Assembly (NCBI GenBank): GCA_034008185.1
Contig: CM067082.1
Span: 8,726,984-8,790,983, forward strand
Direction: 5' to 3'
Source: Gorsachius magnificus
Taxonomy: Eukaryota > Chordata > Aves > Pelecaniformes > Ardeidae
Length of the DNA: 64,000 bases
The position numbers were made by a program, and so were the translations under genes. The notes under the pieces are model-generated. The model saw nothing but the letters and a program-made list of their open reading frames with translations. It ran no database searches and had not been told where the DNA came from. This document shows positions 35,144 to 49,900 of the stretch, piece by piece. Position 1 is the first letter of the stretch; every line of letters begins with the position of its first letter.

Positions 35144-38100
35144 GAATGGCCCAAGTATGGCAGGGCATTGGGGGTGGATTGCTGTAGCATAAGCTCTGAC
35201 TGCCTCATATATTATGGCAGAGGAGAAAGGCCAAGCTGACCTTTCAATACAGTGTTGCATGAGCATATTTGAAGAAGATCTCTTGGGAAAAAGCTGTTTG
35301 TTGTGGAAATGCTGATATATAACTGAGTTTGTTTGTAAATTAACTTGCAGATGACCCCACCATCTCTTCCTGCACAGCTGGTGCAACACATGCTGTGAAA
35401 GGAATCAACCTGCTATTCTTAGCATGTAAGCTGTTCAATTAAGGTACTTACAAATGGTTTCATGACTGTAGCTCATTGCCAGCAGACAGCTTCTGCTTTA
35501 TAGACTCATTTTTAATATGCATTTATATTAAAATGAGATGCTGTAACATGATCCAGTTTTCATTACAGGTTCAGGTCTTCAAAGGAAGTGGATAATAAAT
35601 CCCAAGTTAAACCTCATAGCTACTTACGCCATGCACCAAGTGCTAATGAGGAAAGCAATGCACTGTAGATAAATAAAAGAAAGTGACTGTATTCTAAGAA
35701 AGCGACTTATCTCTGGACTTGGATTCTCTATGTTCTGAGCCTATGATAAGCATTACTGAATGTAGCACTCACGACTGATTTTTCAAATACTTGGTGCCAG
35801 TGATGTTTGCTTATACAGCAATATTTGTTAATCCACTGAAGCCCTGTGTAAGGGAATTCTTGATTACTCTTAGCCACAAGGAGCCTGTGACCTTCTTCAA
35901 GACTGGCTGCCTTCACCACCTGGCTGAAAGAAATTAGGTTAACTGAGAGGCATACTCCCTTTGTAGTTTGTCTGGTACATGCTTAACCTTGAAAAAGCCC
36001 ATGTTTTCTTTAGGAAAGAGAGAAACACCAACTCACCTTTGTTCCTTAAAGCATGTTGGACCCTTGATTTACTTGTGATCCTATTAAAGTTCAAGTGCAT
36101 GTGTTCATCGTAGTGCACTCTCTAAAAGGAGCTTTGGTAGATAAGGTACAGCAATCTTTATCTTCTATGAAAAAAAACCTGACAGCTTCTCAAACAGAAA
36201 GAATCAATCAATCAAACAACCAAGCAAACCCAAATGCCAAATGAAGAATGGAGTATGGCAAAGAGGTGAAAGAGAAAGATATGTTTTCGGGAAATACTAG
36301 GAAGACATGTCCAGCTTAGGTAAATAAAAGCATGAGATTTGCAGAACGTGGAAGAAGTATGAAGAGAAGACCACACTAAGATGAGATAAAGCAGGTTTAA
36401 ATACTGTGTGCTCTATAAGCTGTAAGGAAAGCTTTAAAAGTCAGCATTTCCCATACTTCTATCAGAGATTCATTTCACTTAATCATACCAAACTAAGCTA
36501 GTTTGGGCTAGTTTAAGCTAATTGTGGCCCCCTTATAGCCAGCTGAAAGGCAAGGTGTTTTATCCAAAACTAAAAGGAAAGTAAAATGTATCACCTTCTG
36601 TAAATCAGTCTCCATTACTTCCTGAGGGAACCTTGACAAATATGTCAAAACAGGTGTCTGCACTGTACACCACTAAAGTGAGCCGAGACCAGCCCCACCT
36701 CATTTAACAGACATGGCCTGATAACTAGTGGGTACCTCACGAAAAAAGTCCTGTTAGCAAGGGACCAAGCTGAGCCTGATGCTCTGGGAGAGAAAGAACT
36801 AATATAGAGGCTGGACTGTGCAAGAGCTGGGTTCGACCAAGTAGTTGGTTCTCAGTGATCCCATACAGGAACCCTACCTTGACCATGACTTGTAGTCAGA
36901 TATATGACATGCAGTTATTTATAGTCTATCACAGTCATTTTGCATTAGGAAGGATTAGCCTGGTGAACTCTAAAGCCATGAGGGGAGTAATTTTCGGTTT
37001 CACCTTGTTTTAATTCCATCAAAGTCAGTACTAAATTCATTTTGATAAAGTGCCTGATTAGAGTGGGAACAGAAGTGGATGAACACTAAGCTGTTCTGGA
37101 TATCTTATATACCCCTATAGGATTGCTTGCAGATTTCATGGATAATTTTAAAATCAGATGACCATCTGTATCTTTTCTTCCCATTTAGTCACAACAAAAC
37201 CAATTGGGTTCAATCCTGCCAAAGTGTTGCACTTCAGACTAAAACCACCTCTGGCAAACTTTTGCCCAAAAGTCAACACTGAAGGAAGGTATAAGCAAAA
37301 TTGGTGAGGATGGGGGTGAAAGCAAAGTCTGGAAGCAACTTTTCCTATCATGAAACCTCCAACCATCTACAGTTTCAATAATAATTCTGTTCCTGCAGTG
37401 ACTGAATCAAGATATCCCATTAACTTAATCATCTAAACCCAAGATAAATTAGTGTGGATAGAATTAGAACAACAGATACAGTGTAAACTAAACAAAACAA
37501 AAAAAAAAATTGAAACATTTTAGTTTAATGCTGCCACCTAGTAATGCCTGGAGCTCATCCCAAATGGGATCAAGCAATACAAGAGTCAGAAACATTATTT
37601 GATGCACCACAGAACTAGGGCCCAGTCTGGCATCGGGCTTCATACAGATAGTTGCATTTAAGGCCATCTTGCTATTTCCACACTGCACAGGTGAAGGTGT
37701 TTCACTCAGACTCAAAAAGTGAAAAAGAAATGTAGTGATGAATTTGGTTTAGTATTGTATGTAGTCGCATATGTGTGTACGACAGAGGGGAAAAACAAAC
37801 GAGGGTTACCAAGTGGTACAGTGAAACTGCTGCTAGAGAAGTCCTTGCAGGATTACAGCAAGAAAAAAATGAGACAAAAACTTTAAAGGGCTCACTAGAA
37901 AATGGTTTGAGAGTGTCAGGACACCTATGGTGGGACTGCCCCGAAGTTAGGGAGAAGGATTTGGTGTGGGACCTTTGTAAATAATTAAGAGTTCATTAGC
38001 ACTAATTTACATTATCAGCTGTTCCTCCAATAGGGTATCACTTACTGTCCTCTACATTTTGAATAATTTCCTGTCTTGAAAAAGATAACTGTTCACCAGC

Positions 38101-41100
38101 TCTGTAAAATAATTGAGATCAGGTGTGTACTGAGACAGGAAAAAAACATTTGCGATGCCCATTTCATACATTAATCACCTTGAGAGCTGGAACATTGGTC
38201 TCTTTTAGACCCCAGACAGCTCCACTACCTTTCTTTCTTTTTCCCCTGTACTAACTAATCCCAGGTTTACCTTTACCTAGCTGGTGAACTGCAGCTGATC
38301 TAAATTGTTTCAGACCACATCTCTTGTAAGCTCTGCAAGGCCCTCACATATTTTATTTTTTTTCCCCTAAAGAGATCACATAACTTTTTGCTTTGGTGAG
38401 CAAGTCAGAGAAGGAATTACTGCTTCATTATGACTTGTATTTATCATATAGGAAAGGTAGTTTCCCTTTTCATTCTTTGTCATAGCTCTACTGACTTTAT
38501 TGGTGGAGAGCAGCTTTTTGCTGCCAAAGTGAATGCTCAGGAGAAGCTCTGCCACAGAGTAGGGGAGCTCAGTGTTGGTGGCCACTGTTGTTGCTGTGAT
38601 GCAATCCATTAACTGAGGAGACCCCTGACCTGCCTTCATGTCAATGAGGTCAGAATCCAGCCCGTTCCTGTTTCTAGATCATGTAACTTGTCACTTATTT
38701 CAAAGTTGGTGCAAACCGATAGCTGGAGGGGCTTTCTCTGCCTACACTATCATGCCTAGGCTTGGAAGGCCCATCTCAGCAGACCCAAGTCTGTAAGAAG
38801 CTGAAGGGGCAAATGTCCATGTGGAATCTGTCACAGCTCTGTGCTAAACACAGGGAATACACAGACAGGCTCTGAAAAGCATTGTCTGCCTTTGCAGGCT
38901 TGTGGGTGCTGGTGCAAAATGTTAACCAGCTTAGCTGGGGTATACTGAATTTCCTGAAGAAACCCAGGCAGCTCTCACTCATGTGATGTTTCACCTAACT
39001 GTAATAGCCATTGGCATTGGGCTCAAGCAGGCAAGTTCTGATTTGGGATGGGGCTGTCCAGAGGTCTGTTTTCATAACCCAGCTCCATACTTATGAGACC
39101 AATTCCACCCCAGCCAAGAGGGTGGAAGAACATCCTACTGCACTCACCTTCATTGCAGGTTCTTCTGCTGCAGATGTGGGTGAGCCTATTGTTGCTTTCC
39201 AGTTTTTAGCCAGTCTTATTTGTCCTTTTAAATACTCAGACACAAATTGCTCCAAACTGTTGATTTATAAAAATGTCTACTTCTAGTACCTCATCTTTTT
39301 TATCCTCCACAACTACTGCTGGAACAGAAGTAAACACTAGTTAAATACATCGATTTTTACGTCAAACTGTAAGTGTCCTGGCAACAGTAGCCTGAGAGAG
39401 AAAAAAAATAACAAGGTTCATACATTTGTGCCATGTGAAAAATCACAGACTGTTTCTCTGTTTCTCTCTATAAAATGATGACTTAAATTTATTAATGTAT
39501 TTTTCACCAAAAAAATAAATGCATGGTTAATAAGGTGTGAGTCTTCACTACCAGAATGGTGGTGAAGATGCTGCATGCTCAAACATGCCACTCTGTATCA
39601 AAGTATCATCCTAAAAGATCCAGCAGAAATGGGTGCTCTGTAGTGCTACAAGCACCACAAAAAAAAATAGTAGAAGACCATTGGTCATAGGAAAGTAACA
39701 GGAGAGAGGGACTGGAAAGATGTAAAGTGATACAGAAGCATGAAGTGACTTGCTCCATCTCAAGCTGGGACCCCACATCTCCCAGCATGCCTTGGAAGAC
39801 CCTGCTTACCAGAGAACACAGCCCTCTGCAAGAGCAGTCAAATATAAAGGTCTCATTCTAAACTCTTGAGCCTGCCATTTCCTCCCCAGAATTCCCAAGC
39901 CGAAAACATTTCTGATGATATAAAGCTCATAACAGAGAGCTCCGTTCCAAACTGTCTGTCTGATGAGCCATTTGCACAGCATTTTGTCTGCTGTTCATAA
40001 GAAGTCAGAAACCTTCATTTTTGTTCACACCAATTAGCACTTGCTTACTGGAGTCCCAGCGCTGAGACCAAGCCCAGAGTGAATAACGACAGCCTGTGTC
40101 ATGCGAGCAGGCACCAAACACGCTGGCTGAGCCTCGGACGGTCTGAAGAGGAAACACACCTCAGCAGCAAAGTGTGTTAGTTTTGGGTTCATCTTTTTTA
40201 CATTGAGCTCTTACATATGGCATGTATCTTCACAAGTGAGTCAAGGTTGAAGTAATTACTGGGTGTTGACATACATTCCTTCAAAGCCTACTTAAAAGAA
40301 GTTAAGGGCTCTTCACATCCAGATTGTTGCATTTGGGTCACACTACATACTGAAGTAGGAGGAGAGCGCAACCTTGGGTGATTTACACCCCAGGCTTTTT
40401 ACTGGTCTGTGTTTCAACATCCTTACAGCCTGTTTGAATCGTGTCTGTGCCAGATGTGGATCAATGTTATCTGAAAGAGTTCTAGGAGTTATCCTTGGGG
40501 CTTCATAGGACAGAAGCAAGCAGTGGCTGCTTTGGGAAGGACTTGAGCCCTGGCTTTATTGAAATCCTCTGTCTTATTAAGCAGTTCCATGTGGAGAACA
40601 AGGATAGGTGTTCTTGTTTTGCTGTGCCCTCTAACAAGGCAGACTTTCCTCACCAGAGACCTGGTGATCCAAAGCTTTGTCAGCATAACCTAGGATGGGA
40701 CTAAGTTCTATTGCTACCATTCAGGCTGAGCTGAAGAAATTCCCATTGGCTTCATTTGCTCTTGCTCTGCTGAAGTCATGGCTGTGTTTGGGTGCTGGTG
40801 CTTACACTTTTGACTGCAGTATTTTGTCCATAGTTCCTATGTAAATTTGCTGCCCATGGCTGTATTATTTTTAATTGGAGGGAGTCCGTCACTCCCTATC
40901 AGTCTTGCTGTGGCTTTTCAAAGGAGCAGAGGCAGGAAGAAGGCTCACACGCTACTGAGCTGAACTCAGCTGAACTGGCCTGACAAATTTGCTTGCAACA
41001 CAGTTTGACATTTTAATGAAACAGTGGCAAATAACTATCATTTCACTTTTATTGTGTCAACAAAGGGAATACAGAGACCAGAAAATGGCATCTTCATTGC

Positions 41101-42512
41101 ACCTGGAGAGCTGGGGCAGTGGGAAGGAGGCAATCCATAAGTTGATTTTGATTTTGCATTTAAATGCCAGGTTTTTTCCCACTAGGGTTGCTGAATGCCT
41201 TTAATTAAAGAAATGTGTTTTTAATTTACATCTTGACTTTCTGAGAAAGAACTAGTTAGAGAAATGAAAAGAAAGAAGCATGGTCTAGTCGCAGGTCTCA
41301 GCAGGCTGTGTGTCAATAGCGATCTCCAGGATAACATTTTTATTTTTATAAGATAAACCTCTTCCTTTGTTACACAACTTCCTTAGTAATTATACATAAT
41401 GACTGCAGTTTTACATAATGGCAACACTTATATATAATGACTGCATGGGCCACGACAGCTTAACTTCTACTGTATTGGTCTTTTAGCTTTCAATTGTATA
41501 ATATTTAAGGAAAGAAAAAGACAATATACACACCAGCAAAGAGCTAGCATTAAAGCATGTCTTTACTCTTAAATAAAAAAATAGTGTGAATCTGTTGGAA
41601 GAACAGGAATGAAATTGTCTCTAAATTACTTTAAAATGCCAGACTTCAAGCAGTGGGAGCCGCTTGCCAAGCACATATGTTGTCCTTGCTATGTGAGAAA
41701 CAGCAGAGCCTGGGTACACAGCGGAGGCCCCCAGCTCTAGGAGCTGCCCAGCTTGCATCCACCTCCGTAAGTCAGCTCCCTTAGAAAAAACACCTTAGCT
41801 TTATAGTTGAAGCATAGGTGGACAGCATAGAAAAGCAAGTGTTCAGCCAAAAGCTGAAAATCCTGCCTGTCAGGAAAGCTGATGGTCCAGACATATGCAG
41901 GTCAACAAGTTTCTTCCTCCCAGGAGCTGCTGACATGTGCTCCTATACTGAAAGGGCAGTTCCCAGGGGCTTTAGTTTTAGAGGTCAGTGAATGACCTTC
42001 CACTACTTGGGCAGGGTTAACACCTCTCTGAGTGCCAAGGGGACATAAAAGAAGTAGTTAAGCAACTCACTGATTCTGCAGTATCACGTCTGTGGTCCTT
42101 TTTATGTGTGCTGCCCACAGCTGTACTTTTTTATTTTATTGGAATGATTTTGCAGTTCCCCAGAAAGTGTAGAAAAGACTGCAGAAGGGTTGGCACATTC
42201 AAGGAAGCAGGAGAGGCTGAGAAAATGGATAGCACTGCTAGCAGCAAGGAAAGTGGGTCCCAGGCTTCAGGGATCCTAAGAGCCCAGCAAGATGTGGGAA
42301 GGGTTATCTATCAAGCCCTTAGAAACCACAGAAAAAATAATGTGTGCCAATAATTGAGACCAATTTCTCAAGTATATTCTTTCTGGATGTATATACAGGA
42401 ATTGGTTCATGAGAGGGGATACAACACTCCACACGTCTGGCATCATCAGGGGGCATGTCTAACTCAGATCCCAGTGAAGGCTACCATGACTATCTGTGAA
42501 GAATGCATCTTA
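35144..42512. other. Unique non-coding sequence, no gene supported
   Basis: No gene or recognised repeat in more than seven kilobases. Frames stay below 95 codons. A splice-bounded open stretch on minus (36037-36121) is listed as a finding. GGTTCGACC near 36830 resembles a tRNA T-loop, but nothing tRNA-like surrounds it. Confidence 0.55.
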
Positions 42513-42554
42513 TAGCTCTGGAAATCAGATAGCTCTGAAAATGTGATAGCTCAG
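42513..42554. repeat. 17-bp tandem repeat, about 2.5 units
   Basis: TAGCTCTGGAAATCAGA, TAGCTCTGAAAATGTGA and TAGCTCAG follow one another directly. It is a small slippage repeat. Confidence 0.85.
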
Positions 42555-45500
42555 TTCCATGGCTTCTTGCTCTCCAGGCAACTGAGGCCCAGGAGCAGGA
42601 AGATGAGGTTATGAACTGGGGTCCCTTAAGCTTGAGGAAATGTGGGGAAGGAAAATGGGCCTTTTATTCTACATGATGCTCCCCTCATAAACACTTCCTT
42701 GTTGAGTACAGCTAAGTCCCTTCTGCTTATTTTGGCCTACTTTGACCCATGCTTCCACTGAGACACACAGCCTGAGCAGCTTTCTGGAGAGGTTTTACCC
42801 ATCCCAGCAACAGGCATCCAAACTACTGGATGAACAAATGCTTGGTGAATTTTTTTCCTCAGTCCCACTGTGAGGACATATTGCATTTGTTTAATAGGAA
42901 GATATACTTTTTCTCCCTCAGTTTTGCCTTCCAATTTACCAGCACAGCTGTTTCCTGATCTTGGCACCAACTGGTAATCTCTCTTTTGGAGTGCAGTGCA
43001 TCTGCCTTGCCCACTGCAGACAAACCCATGCTCCCTCCCATTGCATTCGAAGGTGCCAGGACATGAGGAAGGATTACCCCAAGGGCTGTCCAACTCCATT
43101 AGGCAGGTCTGTGCTCTCTTGATGGGTACAGACGCTTTGAATCAGAGCTGGCTGCAATCCAGCTGGCACAGAGCAATGGGAGGAAAGGTCCTCTCCACTT
43201 CTGATGAGCCTTAACGGTGCTGAAGACCTTCAAGAACTCCATTAAGGTAAGGTAATTTGAGTTAATTATGCTTATTAATCATGCTTATTAGTGTAGTGCT
43301 CAATGAGGATATACAGTCGTCCTTTTTACCTGGCATTAGGCAAACACACAAGAGCTTACTGACTAAATAGACAGTCATCATATGTGGGAGGGAGTGCATG
43401 AAAGCTCTGAGATGTACTAAAAAGGTCTACCTGCAAAAATTGTTTATTTGTTGGCACAGATTTCCACCTCTATTCATTGACATCTGATTCCTACCAGTAA
43501 AATCAGAGAAGTCCTTTGCCAATAGCTTAGCACCTGTATGCCAATGCGCATGTCGCATGATTCATACAACAAAGCTTGTACTTCTGCAGTGCTCCTGTTC
43601 CCATAACTAGGACTAGTCCAAACACAGTTAAACAGATCTCTCTTGTACAGGCATCACAGGACTGGAAGCCACCTTCTTCTTCCTGGCTGCCCACTCTCCT
43701 TAAATCTGACAATGAGTTTTGAAATTCCTCATTTTCCTGCTGTGCCCCTTTGTGAGTAGAAAAAGTCAGCAGCCTGCAAGAAATACAGTGAAACTTATTT
43801 TTGGATCAGCAATGTAAATTCATCCTCTGAAACTAACTTCAATGTAGTTCTGGGACCTTTTGACTCTGGATTCCTTGTGGAATCCAGACCAGGTTTGGGT
43901 CCTTCTGTTTTACAACCAATATTATTCCTACAAGTTTTGCATTTTTCAGATATCCCTATGTGTTCTCACGCCACATCTCAGGGCTCACAACACCTGTCAT
44001 GGCTTTTTTGTCACAAAAAATAGAATTCTGAGGGGTTTCAGAATAGAAGTTGGAACTCCAGAAGTCTTCAAATCAACCTCAGTAATGTCAGAGGGTCATA
44101 GGAGCACTATACAGGACCCAGAGGAGAGGCAAGGCCAACTGCTGTGTGGTGCCACTATAGCCAAACATCTAGCAGTTTAGCCCTGACCAGTGTAGACTAT
44201 TATGCACCATTTAGGGCCAAGCCCTGGGGCCAAGGTTGAGACAAGGAGAGACTAAGAGATATGAAACTCAGATATAGTCACTCAGAACCTTTGAGGAGAT
44301 GCCCATGAAAGCAAATGGAGGCTTTTCAGGGACTGAGATCTCTTCAATATTTAGAAGAACCAGATGAAGAGCAAAACAATGAAGAAAGGAACTTCAGTAA
44401 GGAGAAGCTTAGGTGCGTATGCTAATACATAACATTTTCCTCTATGGTGTTTAAAGCCTTTATACTTGCCTTTATCACTATTTTCTAAGACAAATGCATA
44501 TGGTTAAAGAATAGGAAAAAAAAACCCCACCAAACCTACCCAAGAAGTTTCCAATAACCTTTCAGAAGTAATTTTAATTTGAAAATATTTCCTGCTCATA
44601 AACAAAACACCTGAAGGAATTCATCTAGAAGCCATCTTCTTTTGACAGCAGGCTAGGTCATTGGATCCCAGAATGTTAATATCCTAAAAAAAAAAAAAAA
44701 AGAGTTCACTGCTAGGATAAAAAAGAATGTAAGGAAGTGGATATTTAAGGGTGCAGGAAATACAAAATAGTCTTTGTGAGAAACCTGTTGACTGGTTGAT
44801 TTTGCAGTGGAAACTTGGAAACCAAGAGTGTAATGAACACACGATAAAGTGCAGTTGACAGAGATTTTGTTTCTCTATCCTGGTCTCCCACGTGGCTGAC
44901 AGGAGATCCACTGGGGCTCACAGCTTTGTGCTGTTTGGCTGAAATTCACCTAGTGAATTGGCTAGTGTGAATCAATCCTTCTTTCCATTGCATTCAGACT
45001 GGAAATACATCTGCCACTGAGTGAGAGCAATAAGAAAAAGCAAGTGCTGTAGGATGTAAGACGAGGAGGCCACAGGAGGGAAGGAAAGATGTAGCTTTGC
45101 ATTGGCCTGTGGAGTTCCAGGGACATGCCTGTTGGGCCTGACAGAAGGTTTTGTTGCTCCATCGATGAATGTCCCTTTCTCCCCTGGTGAGGATCTGGTT
45201 AGCATCATCTACGGTACACTTCGGATGCCTTCTCAGATATTTCTATGTAGACAAGGCTTTTTTTCTGTCTTGCACTTCCCTTCTGCTCTGATAAACCTTT
45301 CCATGCCACTCCAGGATTAACTCTGCCGGCTCACTGCTGTGAACAGCCAGACAAGTTACGGACTGGGGTGATCCCGTGCTTTTTTGGGAGCATGCTTTCT
45401 GCTTGTCACTGTCAGCAGGGATGCAGAATCAATACCACCTGGCTCAAGTGTAGCAATATTTACCCTATTCTGGCTGTCAGATCCAGGTAACCAAATATTT

Positions 45501-46619
45501 CACTATCTCATTATGCAGTATGTAGCATGCATAGCTGCCACCTCTTGATCGCCATCAGCTTATACCACATCGATGCTTTGGGTGAATGAGAACTCCTCCA
45601 CCACATCTTCATTATGCCATTCTGCCACAAACCCACTGGCTTTTTGAGCAGTGCTGTACTCTCCCTGGTTCAGGTTCATAACTGGCATGAAAAGCCCCAC
45701 CAGCAGAAACTTTTCCTCTGCATCAAAGGTGAAACTGATTTCACTGGTGAAGTTACAAAATAGGTCATGGTGTACTATGATAAATTGGAAATGACAGAAG
45801 GTGCATTGGGGAACTAGGCTGTTTTCCTTCCCAGGTCTTTCTCTTTCAATGGACTGTGCTGTCCAGTTGGGCACTGTCAACATCTTTCCAGGTGTCTCAG
45901 AGACACTGCATATCTAACTCCTCTCTCCCTGCTCTCCAAGGTGCCGTTACCCACATAATGGCTTCAGGAGAGTCCCACCTCCTCTAGCAGTCAGACTGTT
46001 TCTACCTTGTCCATCCACAGAGCTTCATTTGACACAGGATTGACCACTGGATTAATGTCAGTTGTGGCAGACATCCCAGCACCTCTCAGGAACCTCCTGG
46101 AGCCTGAATTGAAAGGTTATAATCCCCTGCTCCCTATTACCTGCACTCAGCCAGTCTCTTGTACTGTGTAACCTGCAACATCTTTGCTGATACCACTTTC
46201 TACTGTGTGCCTGTCAAGAGCTTTCCAACTGATTAATTACTTTGCCGATACACTGAGCATGGTGGCAAACTCAGATCGTTATCAGGAACATGTGTTTGGT
46301 TCATGCTATGTAAACTGAAATACTATGTTGAAATATTTCCTATTCTTCTCTTTGTATTACCACAGGAGTTCTGCACAGCCCTTGTTTAGTCCCTTGATGG
46401 CACAGAGAAATCCCGCCTACTAGTCTAGTATCTAGCTGCACTTCCATGCATAATATCTTCTCTTCCATGATAATTTGTTCAGGTACTGAAAATTCTCTGC
46501 TTTGGTTTCACATACCATTGTCCTGAGAAAGCCTCTGGTGGTCACCTACCTCACGCCCGCCAGCATTTTGAAGGATTGTCCTCCTTCTTTCCACTGACCT
46601 TGTGCCACTTGTTACATTT
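42555..46619. other. Unique non-coding sequence, no gene supported
   Basis: No gene is supported. A 16-A run lies at 44686-44701. The 107-codon minus frame at 45560-45883 has a protein-like composition, but I could not link it to a family and its flanks have stops in every frame. Confidence 0.5.
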
Positions 46620-46943
46620 TGCTATCTGAAAGGAGGCTGTAGCAAGGTGGGGGTCAGTCTCTTCTCCCTGGTAACAAGCAATAGTATGAGGGGAAATGGT
46701 CTGAAGTTGCAACAGGGCAGGTTTAGGTTAGACATTAGGAAAAATTTCTTCACCGAGAGGGTTGTCAGGCACTGGAATGGGCTGCCCATGGAAGTGGTCA
46801 AGTCCCCATCCCTGAAGGTATTTAAAAGATGGGTAGCCGAGGTGCTTAGGGACATGGTTTAGTGGTGGGATGGCAGGGTTAGGTTAACGGTTGGACTTGA
46901 TGAACTTAAAGGTCTTTTCCAACCTAAACAATTCTATGATTGT
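46620..46943 (+). mobile_element. CR1 3' end, relatively young
   Basis: An 86-codon frame (46602-46862) holds the ORF2 C-terminus: [10 protein letters not shown], the MRGNGLKL block, the [21 protein letters not shown] block and [19 protein letters not shown], ending at the ORF2 stop. The 3' UTR follows with GGTTAACGGTTGGACTTGATGAACTTAAAGGTCTTTTCCAACC, then ATTCTATGATT. It is intact over its length and close to the family consensus, so it is among the youngest CR1 copies here. 5' truncation is at about 46620. It shares its subfamily with the minus-strand copy at 10886-11297. Confidence 0.95.
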
Positions 46944-49900
46944 GTGCTGCTGTTTTCCTCCCTGAGGCCTGCTGCCAGTGCAAATTGCTGATACATCTGA
47001 GCTTTGATACCTCAGACTGTATTGGATTTATCAGCACTTCTTTCAAATCTGTACTTCCGGGGTAGTCCCAGAAACCAGCAGGCCATGAGACACCAACACT
47101 GTGGAATAACCTAACAAATGGTTATAACCAAAGTTCATGTAATACAGAGCCAACAATGGTCGATCACACTGGGTTATGTAGATTTTATTGCCAGTTAACA
47201 TTCATACTTGACTAACGGTCAGAGACTCTGATCAGAATTGAGAAACAGGCTTGAACTCTACAGGGACATAGCTCCCTCCCACTCAGTTAGAGCACCCTAG
47301 CAGATGTTGCCTCATAGATTCACTGTGCTATGGTTAACCACGTGCAATAACTGTGAGCAGGATCAGAGATCTGACCTGACCACAGGGGTGGTTTTTTTTT
47401 GGTTAATCCCAGTAAAAGTCTGGCTTGTGCAAAATTTCGTACAGAATTAAGACTAACAACACCCCACTGACTCCCAGTTATGATGTGTGTGATTTTGTAT
47501 TGAATTTCCTTTTTTCTTTCTCCTATTCCCAATTCTGTGTAAGGCTGCTCCTTACTCTTCAGCTGAGCATGTATGCAAAAGAGAGAAGTCCTGACATAGA
47601 CCTGAGGAGAGCAGCAGTGAATGTGCCAAGCAATCTACACACACAAATTTAGATTTGGAGAGTTTTCTACATCCAGCTGGAAGAGGTAACTTTGCATTTC
47701 TGTTGGGAGATACAGATGACTTTACTGTTTGGAACATAAATTGGCACACAAAGGCAGTCTTGGTTCCTGTGTTTTGTTTATCTTGGGTTGTCTGAAACCT
47801 TTGGTCTACCAGTTTGATGCTCACCCATCATTACAGGATATTTCTACAAGGGGAAAGATCATGTTTGCAGCCTTTTCCATCTGCAAGAAGGTTCCAAAGT
47901 CAATGCTTACAGCAGTTGCACCTTAACTTTTCTGACATTTACAGCAACATGAGTTTGTTCATCTCCATGTTTCAGGCTGTCTAGACTATAATTTTATTTC
48001 CTGGAAGGATTCTGTCAAATACCTTGCAAAACATTTCCTGGAGGCAACAGAGAAAGGAATAAAATAGCAACAGCAAGCCTTCAAATAGCCCAGCAAACCA
48101 TCAGCAGTACAGCATCTGGTCTACAGACAATAATCAGCAATGACGGGGAAAAATTTTTCATGTAGCCAACTTTTTATTTAAGTTATAGCTGAGTTTCTAC
48201 AGTTTACCTCAACTCATACAATGACTTAATTATTCTTTTGATCTCTGGGAACCCTGGTTAAAGTTTCTTACACTTATTTTTTGGTTCTAACTTTTAACGT
48301 TAAATCAATAAAGCTTTGTTCAATGAGAAACTTTTAAATGCAGGCATAACTGTAAACTTGGGAATAGTCTAATTGACTTCAAATGAACTAAAAGGTGCTT
48401 AAGTACCTTGCTGAATTAATAACTAATTGCATCATAACTTCAGGAATAAACTTAGTTTCATTTGCAAGTTCAGTATAATTTATTCAAACTTCCAATTATA
48501 GATGGAATGTTCAGATCTGTATGAATAAACACAGTGGCATATCTGAAATTGCAAATTAAAGCTTGCATGAGGAAAACTAGCTTTAGATACACAGGAAGAA
48601 GGTAGTCTAATACAATTTCAAAAGCTCATCCACAGAAATGATGTTTCTGCCTTTATTCTTGCAAGCTGAAAGATTATAAGGACTGACAGTATAAAATTAC
48701 AAAGATAGGAGTAATAAATGAACTACTGGAAAGGAATGAAGGGCCTATTCAAAAGGCAGTTCCTTTTGCTTTTTCTGCTGAAAAGGTTTCTGTTACTTCA
48801 CATATACAGAAAATACTGTAAATTTTTTTCCTATGCAATATTAAGTACAGAAGAAACAACAAGACAGTTTTGATAGTACTTGAACAGATTTCAAGAAGTC
48901 TTGAAGTGTGCTATGAACAGATAATACATTTGTTAACTGATGGAGAGTAACAAGACATTTTTTCTTTACCAAACCCGGATAAAATGTAACCACATTGCTG
49001 GACTGGTTAGGTGATATCCTCTCCTCCTTCCTTGTTCTCAAGGACAATGGAAACTTTCTTCCAGTGCAAAAGCTTTTTTGGCTGAAATCTTTGTGAAAGT
49101 TTTCATTGTCTTGAAAATCCATTGAAAAAGGAAAGTTTAATAGAAAACTTTAAACTGCGATGTTGTAATAGGATCACGATGTTAATTCAGACGTGGATGC
49201 TTAAGGAATTGACCTGGAATTGTCCCTTTAAATAAGCATTTGCAGAACCATGTATTTTGTTTACAAAAGAAATCCCCATCACACATATCAGAGACCTTGC
49301 ATACTCATTTGGAGAAAGAAGCATTTAAACAAGGGAAGATAATGCAGCTAATTTCAACTGGGGCATGATCACAGGGCAGTAAGGCTCGGGCCAATTAAAT
49401 AATTTTGATGAGTTTACACCCAAGATGTATATGGTTTATAAGAAAGAGTAAAGCTGAGTTTCTAACCACCATGTTGAATAAATTCCACACATTATTCGTC
49501 ACTGTTGCAAATACACCACATCCTTCCTGAGCTGTTGCAGTCACCTGCTGTCTGAATGCAGTTATCAAAGCCATGTGTTATGATGATGTATGGTGCAGTA
49601 AGCTGGAAGAAGATTTTCCACATAAATCAAAATATCTGGAGGTTTGCAAGTTAGCCTAATTTACATCAGGGTCCCAACCTGCAAGAAATAAAATGATAAA
49701 AATGTCTTTTCACCTTTTTCAATTATTTCAAATGTTGCCATAAGCAACTGGAGAAAATTGCTTTTCCATTATTGAAGACAGAGCACGTGGACTGCTGAGT
49801 GTGGGTGGCAGGAGGCATTTGGAGAAGGGGCAAAAGTCATTTACCGCATCACTTTGTCCTTATCAGAACCTATCATGGTATCCTGCAAAGGGCAGATAAG

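Noticed and set aside
36831..36838. GTTCGACC, resembling a tRNA T-loop (Pol III B box)
   Set aside because: No matching acceptor or anticodon stems and no A box at the right distance.
44686..44701. A16 run considered as the tail of a retrocopy
   Set aside because: No gene-like or SINE-like sequence precedes it and no target duplication is visible; the same holds for the A and T runs at 1444, 21015, 24379, 61389 and 62256.
45560..45883. 107-codon minus-strand frame with protein-like composition, considered as a processed pseudogene
   Set aside because: I could not tie it to any family, the flanks have stops in all frames, and no poly-A or target duplication marks a retrocopy. A protein search would be decisive.
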